Below, piece after piece: positions 1 to 12,097 of a stretch of DNA of 64,000 nt. Positions within the stretch are counted from its first letter, which is position 1, and each line of letters begins with the position of its first letter. Source of the DNA: Rhizophagus clarus (Eukaryota; Glomeromycota; Glomeromycetes; Glomerales; Glomeraceae); contig BLAL01000196.1 in assembly GCA_015698045.1 (NCBI GenBank), positions 744,001 through 808,000 on the forward strand. Reading direction: 5' to 3'. The notes beneath the pieces were generated by a model. The model made no database searches and had not been told where the DNA came from. It saw only the letters and a list, made by a program, of their open reading frames with translations. A program made the position numbers and the translations under genes.

Positions 1-3000
1 ATCGTTCAATTGTTTGGTTCTAGGTGTTGAGACTTTAAACAGTCTTGCCGCGTTCTCGGTTAACTTTTATAAAGAAGATAACGAAATATTCACCAAACTT
101 GGTAATAATCGTTATGATATTGAAAAATTCAAAGTTGATCACCTCAAGGATTATATTTGTGATATTACTAATTCTGATAAACAAGCAATGAGACTCTGGA
201 GAGTTAATGTCACGCGAGATGATATCAAAGTCAATGTTTCTACGGAAGAAGACATTAAAGATAAACTTAACGGGGAAGTGATGGAATATAGTAAACTGTT
301 TAAAAGATATTTTCAAGATAAAGATGAGAAATTTGTGGAGAACACTCACATCATCGCCATCATTCCTACCGCTGGTAAGTGTCTCCCAATGTTCTACCTC
401 TCGAATAAGAAATTCTTGGTTATCTCATTCTTTTATTCATTGATTGATTCTCTTTCCTTTTCTTATGTAATTGGCATGACTAATTCACGCCTTTTGCTTC
501 GGGTTGTCTACTAGTTTTGCCGATGTATACCCCTTCTAACGAAATTAAAACTGAAATTAAAAATAAAGGTTCGTTATACTAGAAGTTTGGCTCATTAAAT
601 GACTTTTCGCTCACGCCCACTCTTTTTTTTTTAGTTTTAAAGACCTTCCCACATATTAAATCTTTATCAATTAACCAGCTTGTTGAAACGCTCGCCTTAA
701 TTTGGGACATTGAGGAATTGGAAAGGTTCTCTCCAAATCCACAAAATGACCCATGTTTTAAACTGAAGATGGAACCCTCTTTTTTCAAAATAAATTTGCC
801 TCGTGGAATAACCAAAAAAACCTCTAAAAAAGTTGATCTATGTCTCCCTTCTTACGATAATTCCAGAATGAACAACTATCACAATCCCTTTTATAATGAT
901 CCACAATTCATAGAAACCGTTTCTCTTGTACAAGAAAAGGTTGAAGAAAACCCAGGAGACGTAATTGTGCTTTCTGGGGTTTCAGGAGGTGGAAAAACAT
1001 CGACGGCATTTGGAATTGCTATGCAATGTTGGTCAATCTATATTGATTTTTCTCCTAGCGCGGGAACATATGGCAACCACGTAGGGGAGGAGCTTGAAAA
1101 CATCAGAGTTATAAACCCCAGTTTTGAACATAATGATCAACAAAATCAAGCATTTCGCATGTTAGATAGAGTAATACTCTCACGCGAACTTTTGCTTATT
1201 AAAATGCTTATTGAGGAAAAAATTTCAACGCCAAAGGAATGGCTGTTCGTACAGCTTCAAATGGATGATTACATGATCCGACAGATCTTAAGTCATAAAG
1301 ATTATGGTAGTAATGGTACTTTCTCGACACTTCTCAAGATTATCAATTCTTGTCTCAAAGTAGATTATCTAACCTTAATACTTGATGAGGCGCAAGTCCT
1401 ATGTAGACGAGATTATGGAGAATACAAAGGGAGTTCAGTTTCAAACAAAAAATGGAATCTCTTGCAGGCTTACGTTGAACATCTTACTATTCTTCCCGTT
1501 ACCTGTCTTATTGCCGGCACTTACATGCATATGGCTAGCGGAATTTCTCTTGTCGCCAGTGTTGGAAAAGCTGATAGTTTGAATGCTCATATTGTGCTAA
1601 AGCTTCCCTTCCTTTCACAAAATGATGTCCTGCGGTGCCTTGATGCTGTAATCGACCTGACAGATGTTACAACCAAAACTCGCAACTGCTTGGGACACAT
1701 TCTCAAGGGACGACCTCGAAACTGTGCATCATTTGTTCGGATGTTGATATCGGAACGGGAATCAAAGAATAGAACGAAAGATCAAGAGATACAAGAACTT
1801 CTTTTTTTGTGGTTTGAAAGAATAAGGCTTGATATGGCAGTATATTTGGAAAACGCGTGTATGTATCCGAGAGCAAATAAATTCAATCCAGAAACAGCAA
1901 TTATGGATGTTCTTAGGCTTCGTGTTTTTTACGATCATAAGTTCGAGCACGCTATAAAACTTCTTCAACACAGCATCATTCCTTGCCAATCACCAGATTA
2001 CATAACACTTAACAGTAATAATGATTCCTCTCATAAGATCAAAATCAACACATCACTTGAATCTTACCTCGTTTCTAGTATTGAACTTTTTCTTCTAAAA
2101 AGAGGGAAATCTTTGGTAAATGTCTTCGTTGACAACATTATCTTACTCAATAATATTTCATCAATTGGCAATGAACTTGATGCGGTCTTTATTACGGCAA
2201 TGATCCAGAAACGTGGACTTAATGTACGGAAAGAACTTGACCAATGGAAAAATGGCCAAGTATTTGACCTTCCTTCATGGATAACTTCCACGATGAGGTT
2301 CATGACAATTTCAAATCTTTCAGGGTCAGTTCCTATAACCGAATATATTGATAATATGACTTATTACCGTTCTTATGGAATTCAACCGGACAGATTCTCA
2401 GGATCAGACGCGGTGGTCGCGTTTGCGGATGATGAGCAAAATGTGGTATTATTATCAGCAAGCTGTACAGTTTCTGGGGAACCTATTGAGCGAAGTAAGA
2501 TCAAAGAGCAGGTATTCAAGTCATGTATGAAGTTTCAGTATATGGAAAAAACGAGAAAGAGAAAGCGCGAAGATTTTCAAATTGAGGATCACGAGGAGGA
2601 ATTTTCTTGGAAAAAAGAAGAGTGCCTTGAAGTTGGTCTTGGCGAAATTCCAACCAACGAAGGTAACAACGCAAAAGAAGAGAAGGAGAAAAAACATAAT
2701 CAAGATTTCAACCCTGATGATGATGACGATGTGAATTTTGATTTGAATTACATCGAAAACACTAAGGGCTACCATGTATCCAGGGTCTCTAAGCGTGCAC
2801 ATTATCATGAGAAAATCAAAAGTTCCACAGAGAATCGAAAACATATTTATGTTTCAGTGGAGCTTCCACATAGAGCTAGCAAAGAAAGACCAGATTTGTT
2901 TCGGTTAAATGATTATGGTGACCTTGTAATTATTGTGGACGATCGTAATATGGAATATGTTTTTGGACCAGTCATTAAGGAGCTAGTGAAAAGAATCAGG

Positions 3001-3104
3001 TGCGTAACTTTATACAGTAAGTTGCAATAAATGCATTCTAATATGAGAATTTTTATTTCAGCTATAAAGAAAATCAAGAAGATTTGATGGATCAAACAGA
3101 GTAG
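1..3104 (+). CDS. Crinkler (CRN)-type effector with P-loop ATPase, 5'-partial
   Basis: Exons 24-374, 635-2999 and 3062-3104 join in phase (introns 375-634 and 3000-3061, GT-AG). An acceptor at 22-23 shows that the first exon lies outside the window. The N-terminal part carries the CRN hallmark LWRVNV (around nt 197-214) and ends in a HIIAIIP-like segment. The second exon encodes a P-loop NTPase with Walker A GVSGGGKTS (about nt 976-1002) and Walker B LILDEAQ (about nt 1375-1395). A later RFSGSDAVVAF...LLSAS stretch (about nt 2390-2460) could be a degenerate restriction-endonuclease-like fold. Near the C-terminus are a basic cluster RKRKRE (possible nuclear signal) and an acidic D/E run. CRN proteins are effectors of oomycetes and early fungi that often act in host nuclei. 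The frame is open across all exons, so the gene looks intact here. The cellular role is inferred from the family only. Confidence 0.82.
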
Positions 3105-3179
3105 CATGAAATTTTCAGATGATCAGCAATCCTGTAACATGTCTGCTTAATAGTGTGTTAGTATTTCTGCATGTATTAT

Positions 3180-3613
3180 TAGATTACATTGTGGTAACAT
3201 AAATTTATATTTGCGACTATGCAATAAAATATCATTATTATAACAATAAGTGCAATAATAGTTATAATGATATATTTCATTATCACAACTTCCACATATA
3301 ATGCCATCAAAATTCTTATATTTTGCTCTTCATTCTTTTAGATTTAAGTTATAATCTGATGTATTAAAAGTCCCAACATTTGATCCATATTTCATATAAC
3401 GTTTTTATTAATATCAGTCTCTTTATCGTAACAATAAGTGCAATAATATTTATGATTATCTGTTTTTTCGCTACAATCTTCATATAAAATGACTCTTCTT
3501 TCTTCCAAACTTAAATCATAATCTGATGTCTTAAAAATCCCAAATTTAGGTTCAATTACGTCATATTTATTAATAAGTTGGGTGTTTTCTTCGATATTCT
3601 CTTCTATCGACAT
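3180..3613 (-). pseudogene. Broken fragment of kinase-type SDYDL/Cys-pair repeats
   Basis: Starting at an ATG at 3611-3613, the minus strand reads one repeat unit (KTSDYDLSLEERR, then a YYCTYCYDK Cys pair), matching the repeats of the kinase gene at 6.7-9.7 kb. After TDINKN the frame shifts. A second unit (NTSDYNLNLKE, then IICGSCDNE and YYCTYCY) continues in another frame and is interrupted by a TGA after LNLKE. No kinase domain follows. This is a decayed or translocated piece of the same family. A short expressed stub ending at 3392 cannot be excluded. Confidence 0.65.
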
Positions 3614-6029
3614 GATTTTAATGTGTTTTTCTCAATGAAATTTATCTATAGTAATTTGTAATTTGTATTCTCAATGAATTAATTCCGACCGAATATTTAA
3701 TTTGGATTGATTTAATTCTTATGAAATAAAACAAATAGCCAATTACTATTGTTGATTAATTTTTTAAGTATTTTTAAATGGTTTAACGCAAAAATTTTTT
3801 GATGAATAAAGCGGTTACTTGTGATAATTTTATAATCAATAAATTTTTGAAGTTTACATAAAAGAAAATTGGCGTAATAGTTTTTTCCGAGTTTGGGTTT
3901 ACTAATTTACCCGATCTTTCCCTTAAAATTAGGGTTAGCCGATTTACCAGTATTACAGTTCGGAATAGGGTTAGAGGATTAAAGTTTTAGGATTAGGATT
4001 AAGATATTAAGGTTATTTAGCACATCCTTTTTTATAATTTATAATCTGGGGACTTTGGGAATTTTTTATTTATAAAAATTCTATCGTCACTCATAATATG
4101 TCACTGTCCAATAAGAAAAATGAGTAAATTAATGAAATCGTCCGGTTTTATATGTGACAAAATTATGAGATGATTTCAGGATGATCGGCAGATTAAGCTA
4201 AACCAATGAATTGTGAATTTAGAATCGAATGTTTACATATGAAGCAGATGTTACGATAATAATCGGTTAAAAAACAATTCTAATACAATATAAATTTTTT
4301 TTTTTTTTACACAGTTTCGTCTTAAAAAGGGTTTTTCTTAGGAATGAAATATAATATTAGTAATGATAGAAATTAATGTAATTTATAAAAAGATTTGTTA
4401 AGCAAAAAAAGTTTGTTTGCTTAAAATATTTATATTTAAGTCTGATACAAAAAAAAATTAATATATAAATTATAATTTGATTGAAATAAAAATTTCTAGT
4501 AAAGGCTTTTTTTTTTTAATCATTAATATTTTTATTTTCGGGTGTAATTTAACGAGATAAAAAATTTTTATAAGTTCAAAAGGTGATTATTCAAATAGAC
4601 TTAAATTTTTTAATTAAAGTACTAATAGATCTTCGTTTAATTTGGAATTTAAATTTGTTTTTTTTTAGTTGAAAAGCTAGTTAAGTATGATAATTTTTTA
4701 GTGCCGAATCTTGACACTATAGTAGTAATATGAGTTTTAAATTTGATAAATAATTTAAATAATTAAATAAATAAAGTTCATATATAATGAATATAGTTGT
4801 TATAAGACAGAAATGAAATCTTTTTAAATAAATGTTGTTTTACAAATATTAATAAAAAGAAAAAGTTCAAAAAAAAGTTTTTTAAGAATTTTATTGTTAT
4901 TTCAAAATAGCATTCTTAACAATTTTCTTTGGTCAGTTGCGACTGAATAAAGCGTTAAGTTTAGAGTTCATAAGAATTCGGAGTCAGATGAACATGTCAA
5001 CAATTTGTATTATAATATCATAGACCTTGTTAATTTCATGACATGACCGGCCGAGTCAGTTTTTGTTAAGTTTTAAAAAAATTTTAGCATTTATATTACT
5101 ATGCCGGGTGAGAATTTTTTAAAATTGAAAGAAAAATTTCACATAAATTTTTGAAGAAAAAAAAATTAAAAACCGGGTTGCCGGTTATTGGTGAGATTTT
5201 TATATTATGAAAACCATAAAATAAAGTTTGTATTTTCCACTTTATCTTATTTTTTTTACTTAATTCTTAGTGATACAGGGTTAAAAATTACTCATGGTCT
5301 CTTCTTGTGTTATCTATCATTGGCCACTGCCAGGATCTTGGGTGCTGTGTGAGAAACCGGGTACTATTTCTGGGGGGTCTTATGTACGGTAATTATTGAA
5401 AAATGTATTTTGTCAAGAACCCATAATCTAATATCCATCTAATCGTATAACTAACGTTAACGAATGTGACAGAGGAGGAACTTTTAATATACCAATTAGA
5501 AAAGAAGATATTTCGTAGTTAAATATCATTTTGAATTTTCATCCTGACTTTTTTGATACCTTTGGGACTGTAACGTTTTCTTGGGTTCGTTTATAAATAC
5601 ATAAGAGCAAACAATTGTCATTTTGGTTACTAGTTCCGTGTCTAGTATGGACGACAAATTCTTCAAGTTCACGTGATGATAATCATGATTGAATCATTTT
5701 AATTTGTATGTGCCACGTATATAAAGTGTTTAGTGTTTATATACAGTATATAATTTTTTTCCCCCTTTTGTTTTTTTTTTAAAAAAAAAAACCAGATCAT
5801 TTTTATATAGAGTAAGTACAAAAAAAAAAAAATAAATAAATAAATAAATAAAATGTTATTCTACCTGAAAGGTATTAGAAACGTATTCTGAAAACACCAG
5901 CCACTACAGAGAAATAAGAAAAAGTACATAAAATTATAGTCTTATTTAAAACTAACATATACTTTCTTTTTGTTTGAAAATTTGTAAAGATTATGGAAAG
6001 GTAAACACACGCACAAATAAAAGGATACC
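3614..6029. other. AT-rich intergenic stretch, no gene seen
   Basis: No open frame with recognisable protein similarity. It holds poly-A/poly-T tracts, a short region with TTAGGGTTAG-like words (3930-4010), a more GC-balanced patch at 5270-5400 of unknown nature, and at 5771-5791 a T10/A11 homopolymer palindrome followed by AAAT-type simple repeats (5820-5852). Confidence 0.6.
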
Positions 6030-6150
6030 ACTTGTTTGTCCTGTTTCCTTGATGAATGATAATGGTGTGCAATCTGTATATACACGGCTTTTCTAAACCA
6101 TTCTCGACATCAACTCTCAAAAATTCCATTCTTAGAAACCGTGATAATAT
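6030..6150 (-). pseudogene. Fragment paralogous to the secreted-protein gene at 12.1-12.9 kb
   Basis: The minus strand reads DVENGLEKPCIYRLHTIIIH, which parallels SVDKGLPKKGIYRACTIISS in the secreted protein encoded at 12098-12912. The DNA also matches around the words TTCTAAGAATGGAAT and TATATACAGA. Only about 100-120 bp is alignable by eye, with no signal peptide or start, so this is a relic of a duplicated copy. The exact limits are uncertain. Confidence 0.5.
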
Positions 6151-6701
6151 TTGGCCAACGCTTATTCCAGCATTTTTTTTCTTTAAAAAAAAAATTTTTA
6201 CATTATATAAAAATTTTAAGCAGAGTCATTTAGTATTAGCCTGTATTAACTATATAGCCAGTGATAATTGTTCACATTTGATTAATACTATAACAAGAGA
6301 TTATCACGTGTCGTAAGTTTAGTCTTTGGAGTATGTTACTCAAGTCAGTTTACTGTGATTCATTATGGAATTTTGATTTACACTATAACATCCGTTTTAA
6401 AAAAAAATAACTCTAAAGAATTCATCAGTACTCCGATGATCCTTTCAAATAAGTAACTTATCAAATATTTTATTAATCAAAAATTCTATTCGGAAAATCA
6501 GAATTTAAACAAGAAGGAGTTCAATATAATAGAAAAAAATAATAAATTTAAAGTATATACCATGTCAAAAATAACCAAAAAAAAAAAAATACTTTATGTT
6601 CTATATTAATAAATAATTGAAAACATACCAACTGAATGGTCAAGCGTTAACAATTATGAAAATTTCAACGTAATAGAATAAACACTCAATCAAACCAGAG
6701 T
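6151..6701. other. AT-rich intergenic stretch, no gene seen
   Basis: No supported coding region. It contains poly-A runs and the presumed 3' flank of the minus-strand kinase gene that ends at 6702. Confidence 0.5.
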
Positions 6702-9693
6702 TCAATCAGTATTCACAATAATACAATCTGAGCATTCATTAGAACGAAGAATGTTAACTTGCCCTATAATATGTAAATTTTTTTTATTTAACTTCAATTA
6801 ACTTAAACAAATGAAAGAAAAATATATAAAGTTTACCTGTCTGTATTTTCATATATCTTGAAGATGTAAATTCTTGTTGATTTGGGCAGTTTATAGGTTC
6901 TGGTAAATTTTGAAAATTGAGAAGCCGACTCGTATAACTAGCCAGAGGATGTAATTGTATTTCATTTGATTCATTAAGATTATATGATAATCTTATTATC
7001 GGAATATTTTTATATTCACTAAGATTATCCGATAATTTACATAAAATTTCTTTAGAAGTTGGACGGTTTTCTGGTTTAGCATCCCAACATTTTTTAATTA
7101 ATTCTTTTAGAGAATCCGGAGTTTCTGATCTTATATTTGGACGTAAACCTCGACAAATATCCAGTGCGAGATAAAGATCATGTGGTTGATTATTGAATGG
7201 AGGAATTACTGTAATTATTTCATTTATAATTACTCCTAATGAATATATATCAGATGCTAATGTATGTGGTTTTCCACGTAATATTTCAGGTGCCATGTAT
7301 GGAAGAACTCCATAAATATTCTTTTTGGTTGAATTTTTTATATTTTCATTTGCTGGCATGCAAAATCCAAAATCTCCAATATATGCAAATGTAGAATCAA
7401 TGAAAATATTTCCTGGATGAAGGTCTTTATGCATTAACCTATGTTTATGAATATTATCAATTGCAAGACAAATATCATATATGTTACTCATTCTTCGTTT
7501 CCATGTTAATGTATTAATCGTTCGTTTAAGATATTTACGTAAATCTCCATTTTCCATATATTGTAATACTAATGCATAATCGTAAGTAATAGGATCTTGA
7601 GTAATTCCAAAACATTTTATTACACACATATATCCACTAACTTCGTTAAAAAATTTTACCTATAATAAAAATAAATATTAATTCATAATTAAAAAGTAAT
7701 TTATTCATTTTTAAATTCTATTTTTACGTGCCTCATTTAGAAAATCTTCGCTTATATTTTCTGAACTATTTAATACTTTTAAAGCGACGACTGTTGATCC
7801 ATTTCTTCTCCAATTGTTGGATAATTGACTCCACTTTTTAATTTGTCCATCTATCCATGTAGCCGAATATACTTTAGCAAAACCCCCTTCAGCAATATAA
7901 TTAATATTTGTAAATCTATCATATGGAATCCATTCTAATAATCCATATCTTCTAACTAAAAGTTGGTTTTCTTGTATTAATCTATCAATAATTTCATTCC
8001 CACTAGTCCATTTATTAAAATCTCTTTGAAAACGTTGGGGATTACAGGATAAACACCCATTCAAATCTTCATGTATATTAAGACACTCTTTACATTTTCC
8101 AAATTCCATACGTTTTTTTTCGCTGATATCAGTTTCCATATAATAACAATCACAATAAGAACGAATTGTATGAAAACATACTTCAGGACTTTGTTTAATT
8201 GCTATTAACTCACTTTTTATGGGCATAATATATTCAGTTATTACCTTTTTGATTTGTAAATGTATTCCTTCAAAACGGTTAACTTTCGGATAAATATATT
8301 TATTACTTTGTATAATTAATCTTAATTCATTTGAATTTTTTAAATTATTCGTCTCTTTATCATATAACTCATTATAAAATTTTTCAAAATTTTGTAAGAC
8401 AACCTGTAATTCCTTTAATTTTTGTTTTTTCTCATCACCACAAACATGACAATAACTATAGGAAAACATTTCATTACATTTTTCACATAAAATGTCATAA
8501 TAATCCTTACATTTTTCTCGTCTATCATCTTCATTTAAATCATAATCTGAAATTATAGTTATTGGTTGTTTAAATATACTATTACCATTCACTTTACTTT
8601 CATATATTTCATTGAATTTTTCAAATTCCTTTATAAGTTGATTTAAACTAGGTAAACAGCTGCATTTTGAGTTGATTTCGGAACAGTATTTACATATTCC
8701 GTATGTCATACGCTGTCGTTCATAATCATCAGCCTTAAAATAACATTTGTCACATCTATAATAATGCAAATTAATAATCTCACAATTACATTTCTCACAT
8801 ATGATAGAATCACAGTTCTCAAATTTTGTTTGTTTCTCATTAATACTTAAATCATAATCTGATGTCTTAAGTATTCCGGTTTTAAGTACACATTTCATTT
8901 GAACTTTTTTATCATAATTAAGTTCTTTAATGAAACAATATTTACAATAACATAACTGCTTATCAATTTCTCGATTACATTTTTCACATAAAATAATTTT
9001 AAAGTCTTTATATTTTGCTTTTCTTTTTTCCAAATTTAAATCATAATCTGATGTCTTAAAACTTCCAAAATTTAATCCATATTTCATATGATTTCGTTTA
9101 TTAATATCAGTTATTTTGTTATAACAGGATAAACAATAATAATAATGCTTGTCAATTTCTTGGCTACATTCTTCACACGAAATGGTTTTAAAATCTTTAT
9201 ATTTTGCTTTTCTTTTTTCTAAATTTAAGTCATAATCTGATGTCTTAAAAATTTCAAAATTTAATCCATATTTCATATGATTTCGTTTATTAATATCAGT
9301 TATTTTGTTATAACAAACTAAACAACAATAATAATGCTTGTCAATTTTTTGATCACATTTTTCACATAAGATGTAAACATAATCACCATATTTTGTTTTT
9401 CTTTCTTTCAAATTTAAATCATAATCTGATGACTTAAAAATTCCAAAATCTAATCCATTTTTGATACGATTTTTTTGTTTACTATTATTAATTTTAGAAT
9501 AGCAAAATGTGCAATAATAATATTGCTTGTCAATTTCTAGATTACACTTTTCACATAAGATATGATTATAATGATCATATGTTGCTTCTCTTTCTTTCAA
9601 ATTTAAATCATAATCTGATGTCTTAAAAACAATGTATGATACAAATATATATTTACATTTAATAATAATAGAAGGAATGTTTTTTTTAAACAT
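6702..9693 (-). CDS. Protein kinase with N-terminal tandem SDYDL/Cys-pair repeats
   Basis: Three exons: 9693-7728, about 7640-6837, and 6763-6702 (TGA at 6702-6704). The last intron (6836-6764) is GT-AG and in phase. Residues 1 to about 430 hold six degenerate units of about 60-65 aa, each with a (T/S)SDYDLN start, a CEKC-type pair and a YYC..CY pair, which suggests zinc-binding knuckles. A kinase domain follows: glycine loop AEGGFAKVY (about 601-609), VALK lysine (about 639), HKDLHPGN catalytic loop, GDFGF in place of the usual DFG segment, and APE. Catalytic residues look complete, so it is probably an active Ser/Thr or dual-specificity kinase of the TKL-like type greatly expanded in Glomeromycotina. 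The first intron boundary is uncertain: GT-AG 7727-7641 keeps phase, but GC-AG with exon 2 starting at 7659 gives a better helix-C match. Substrates are unknown. Confidence 0.8.
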
Positions 9694-12097
9694 GATTTAC
9701 AGTCTTATTATTTGTCAAAAAACGAATTTATATTAAAAATATTGGTGACCAAATTTATGTATTGGTGTAACAAATTTTGATGTATAGTCTTATTTATTTA
9801 TTTATTTATTATTGTTGCGATTGGAGGTCGTATTACATGAAAAAGCGAAATAAACTTATAAAAATACAAGTACAAAGTTAGCCTATGAATACGAAATCCC
9901 CACTTGAGCGATTCCCAGCCAGATTACTTTTTAAACCGTAAGGCCTAGGCCATCCAGTCACACATAACCACGGAAGCACCTAAAGGCTAAAACCCAAAAA
10001 GTAAATTTTTTTTTTTTTTTTTTTTTTATATAGGTATAAATAATATGTTTAATGTTATGAACTTTCATCTATCTCTAATAATTTATAATGCTAATTAATT
10101 AATGTAAATTAACAAAATTTCTATGTAAAATATGTAAAAGTTAAACCTTAATAGTGATCTTTTCAATGAATTCAGCATCACATATGATATATATGTAACA
10201 AATAAGAAAAGTCACATGAACTTTCGTGACATCCCAAGAAATCACCGCCACGTGATCAATTTTGCCGATCATAACTAAAATGATTAGATTAATTAACGAA
10301 AATTTGTTTTTTATTTGAATAATCATAATTCACATAGAAATACTGTATATACCTTCTCTACAAGTTTTATTAAGATTAATAGAAAGTTTTGTATATTATA
10401 GTGTTTTTATCAAGTTTTATTTGAAAAATAAAAAAAGTTCTTTCATCAACGGATTACCATCTACAAATGATCTGCGAATTTTGATCACTAATGTCACTAA
10501 TGGAATCGAGTGTTCGTAAAGTGTATTAGCTAGTAAGTTCGAATTTCTATAATAATTATAGAGATAATTCTGGCTGATATTATGACATAAATTCTGCCAA
10601 ATCGAAATTTATAATCTTTGACATTGTTACTATTAATTTACTAAGGAAATGGAAACCATTGAAAACGTTACATTGTTCTCTAAAGCTTAAAAATAATAAT
10701 TTTTTTTTTTTTAGAAATTGAATAAAAATTAAGTTAAACGTGACGCAGCATGACAACCAGAAATTTCACGGACATTGATTATTTTCACGCTAAGTAAAAA
10801 ATCCTCTAGATGATAATAAGTAAACGAATAATACTTGAGTTTATTCGAATACTCGAATGTACTCGAGCTATTTGAATAGTTAATTCATAATTTCATTCAC
10901 AGCTTCGATATATAATTTTTCTATTGTTAATGGCTAGATTGATCGTGTAAGAAAGACGTTAGCGTCATTAAAACAAAGAGAAATAATAGTGTTATTATAC
11001 GCCTTCCAGATATCGCTAATATTAGAGTGCGGAAAATCGATCATTTGATATATAATGTTAATTCACATTTGCTTTTTTACCGTATTTATGAAAATTATAT
11101 ATAAAGATTTAGAATTTGTTTCTAAGATTACATTAGAATGAGAATGTGCTGCCTGAGAGTTTGTTTCTTTATATTCTTTTTTTGTGAATTGTGATAAATT
11201 TTGTCAAATTTGAAGAAACTTTGAAATATATTACGAAATAAGAAAAAGAAAAAATAGTCCGACAAACAGAAGTTCAAATTTTGATAGATATATATATTTT
11301 TTTTCTTTGAAATATTTTTACTAAAGAATATTATTTAGAATTCATTTATCGAATGCCAGTTATATTCAAAAGAAGGTATTAAAAAAAAATCGAAAAATCT
11401 TCACTTGTTTACAAATAAAATTTTTCATCACTCTAATAAAAAAAATTTGCAAAAACAATCTTTTAGGGTATTTCTTTGGAACAAGAATTATTTATTTTCC
11501 ATTCTTTTCAATTCTTTATAATTACATAGAAAAAAAAATGATATCTATTTTTCTACGAAAATTTCCTATTTCGTTTTTTTTTTGTTAAAAAAAAAAAAGA
11601 ATAGATCATTTCATAAAGAAAAAAAAAATTATATATATAAATATATACGTGGCACATACAAAAAAAGGGAAATAAAAGATTCAAAATTACGTTTCCACGT
11701 ACACATAGAAGAAGAAAACAAAATTATATCCTATTTAAAATTTAGATACACTCACAGTGAACCTTTAAATTGTGTGTATATATTATATATATACTTTTTT
11801 TTTTGATTGAAAATTTGTACAAATTAAGTTTGTTAATTAAAATACAAAAAATAACATAAAAACCACGAAATTTATGGTGGGATTAAAGTTGAAGATGATA
11901 TTAATGGAAAACAGGTAATGCCAGATTATATTAAAAAAGAAATGCTTATATAATTAAAAAAACTCTATATACGAAAATAATGAAAATTTAAATATAGTGG
12001 AATATAGTGGAAGTATGGTGATGACATGCAATGTCTGAAAAGCTAAACACACACGAGAAAACAGAAAAAAAAAGGAAACGCCTGTTTCATTGACGAA
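9694..12097. other. Intergenic region with a SINE-like unit, otherwise no gene seen
   Basis: Apart from the SINE-like segment at 9790-10003, this is AT-rich DNA with homopolymer tracts (10004-10027, 10699-10712) and a few short unsupported frames. No RNA gene could be folded convincingly by eye. Confidence 0.5.
9790..10003 (-). repeat. SINE- or LINE-3'-end-like unit with an (AATA)n tail
   Basis: A clearly more GC-rich block stands out from its surroundings. On the minus strand it runs from about 10003 through GGCCTAGGCC and a CTCCAATCGCAAC end and stops in a tandem AATA/AAAT tail (about 9790-9813). A unit ending in a simple-sequence tail is typical of LINE-mobilised retroposons. No target-site duplication was clear, and no other copy lies in the window. 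Confidence 0.4.

Noticed and set aside
3930..4010. TTAGGGTTAG-like words suggesting an interstitial telomere
   Set aside because: Only one to two imperfect units, not a tract; expected by chance in AT-rich DNA.
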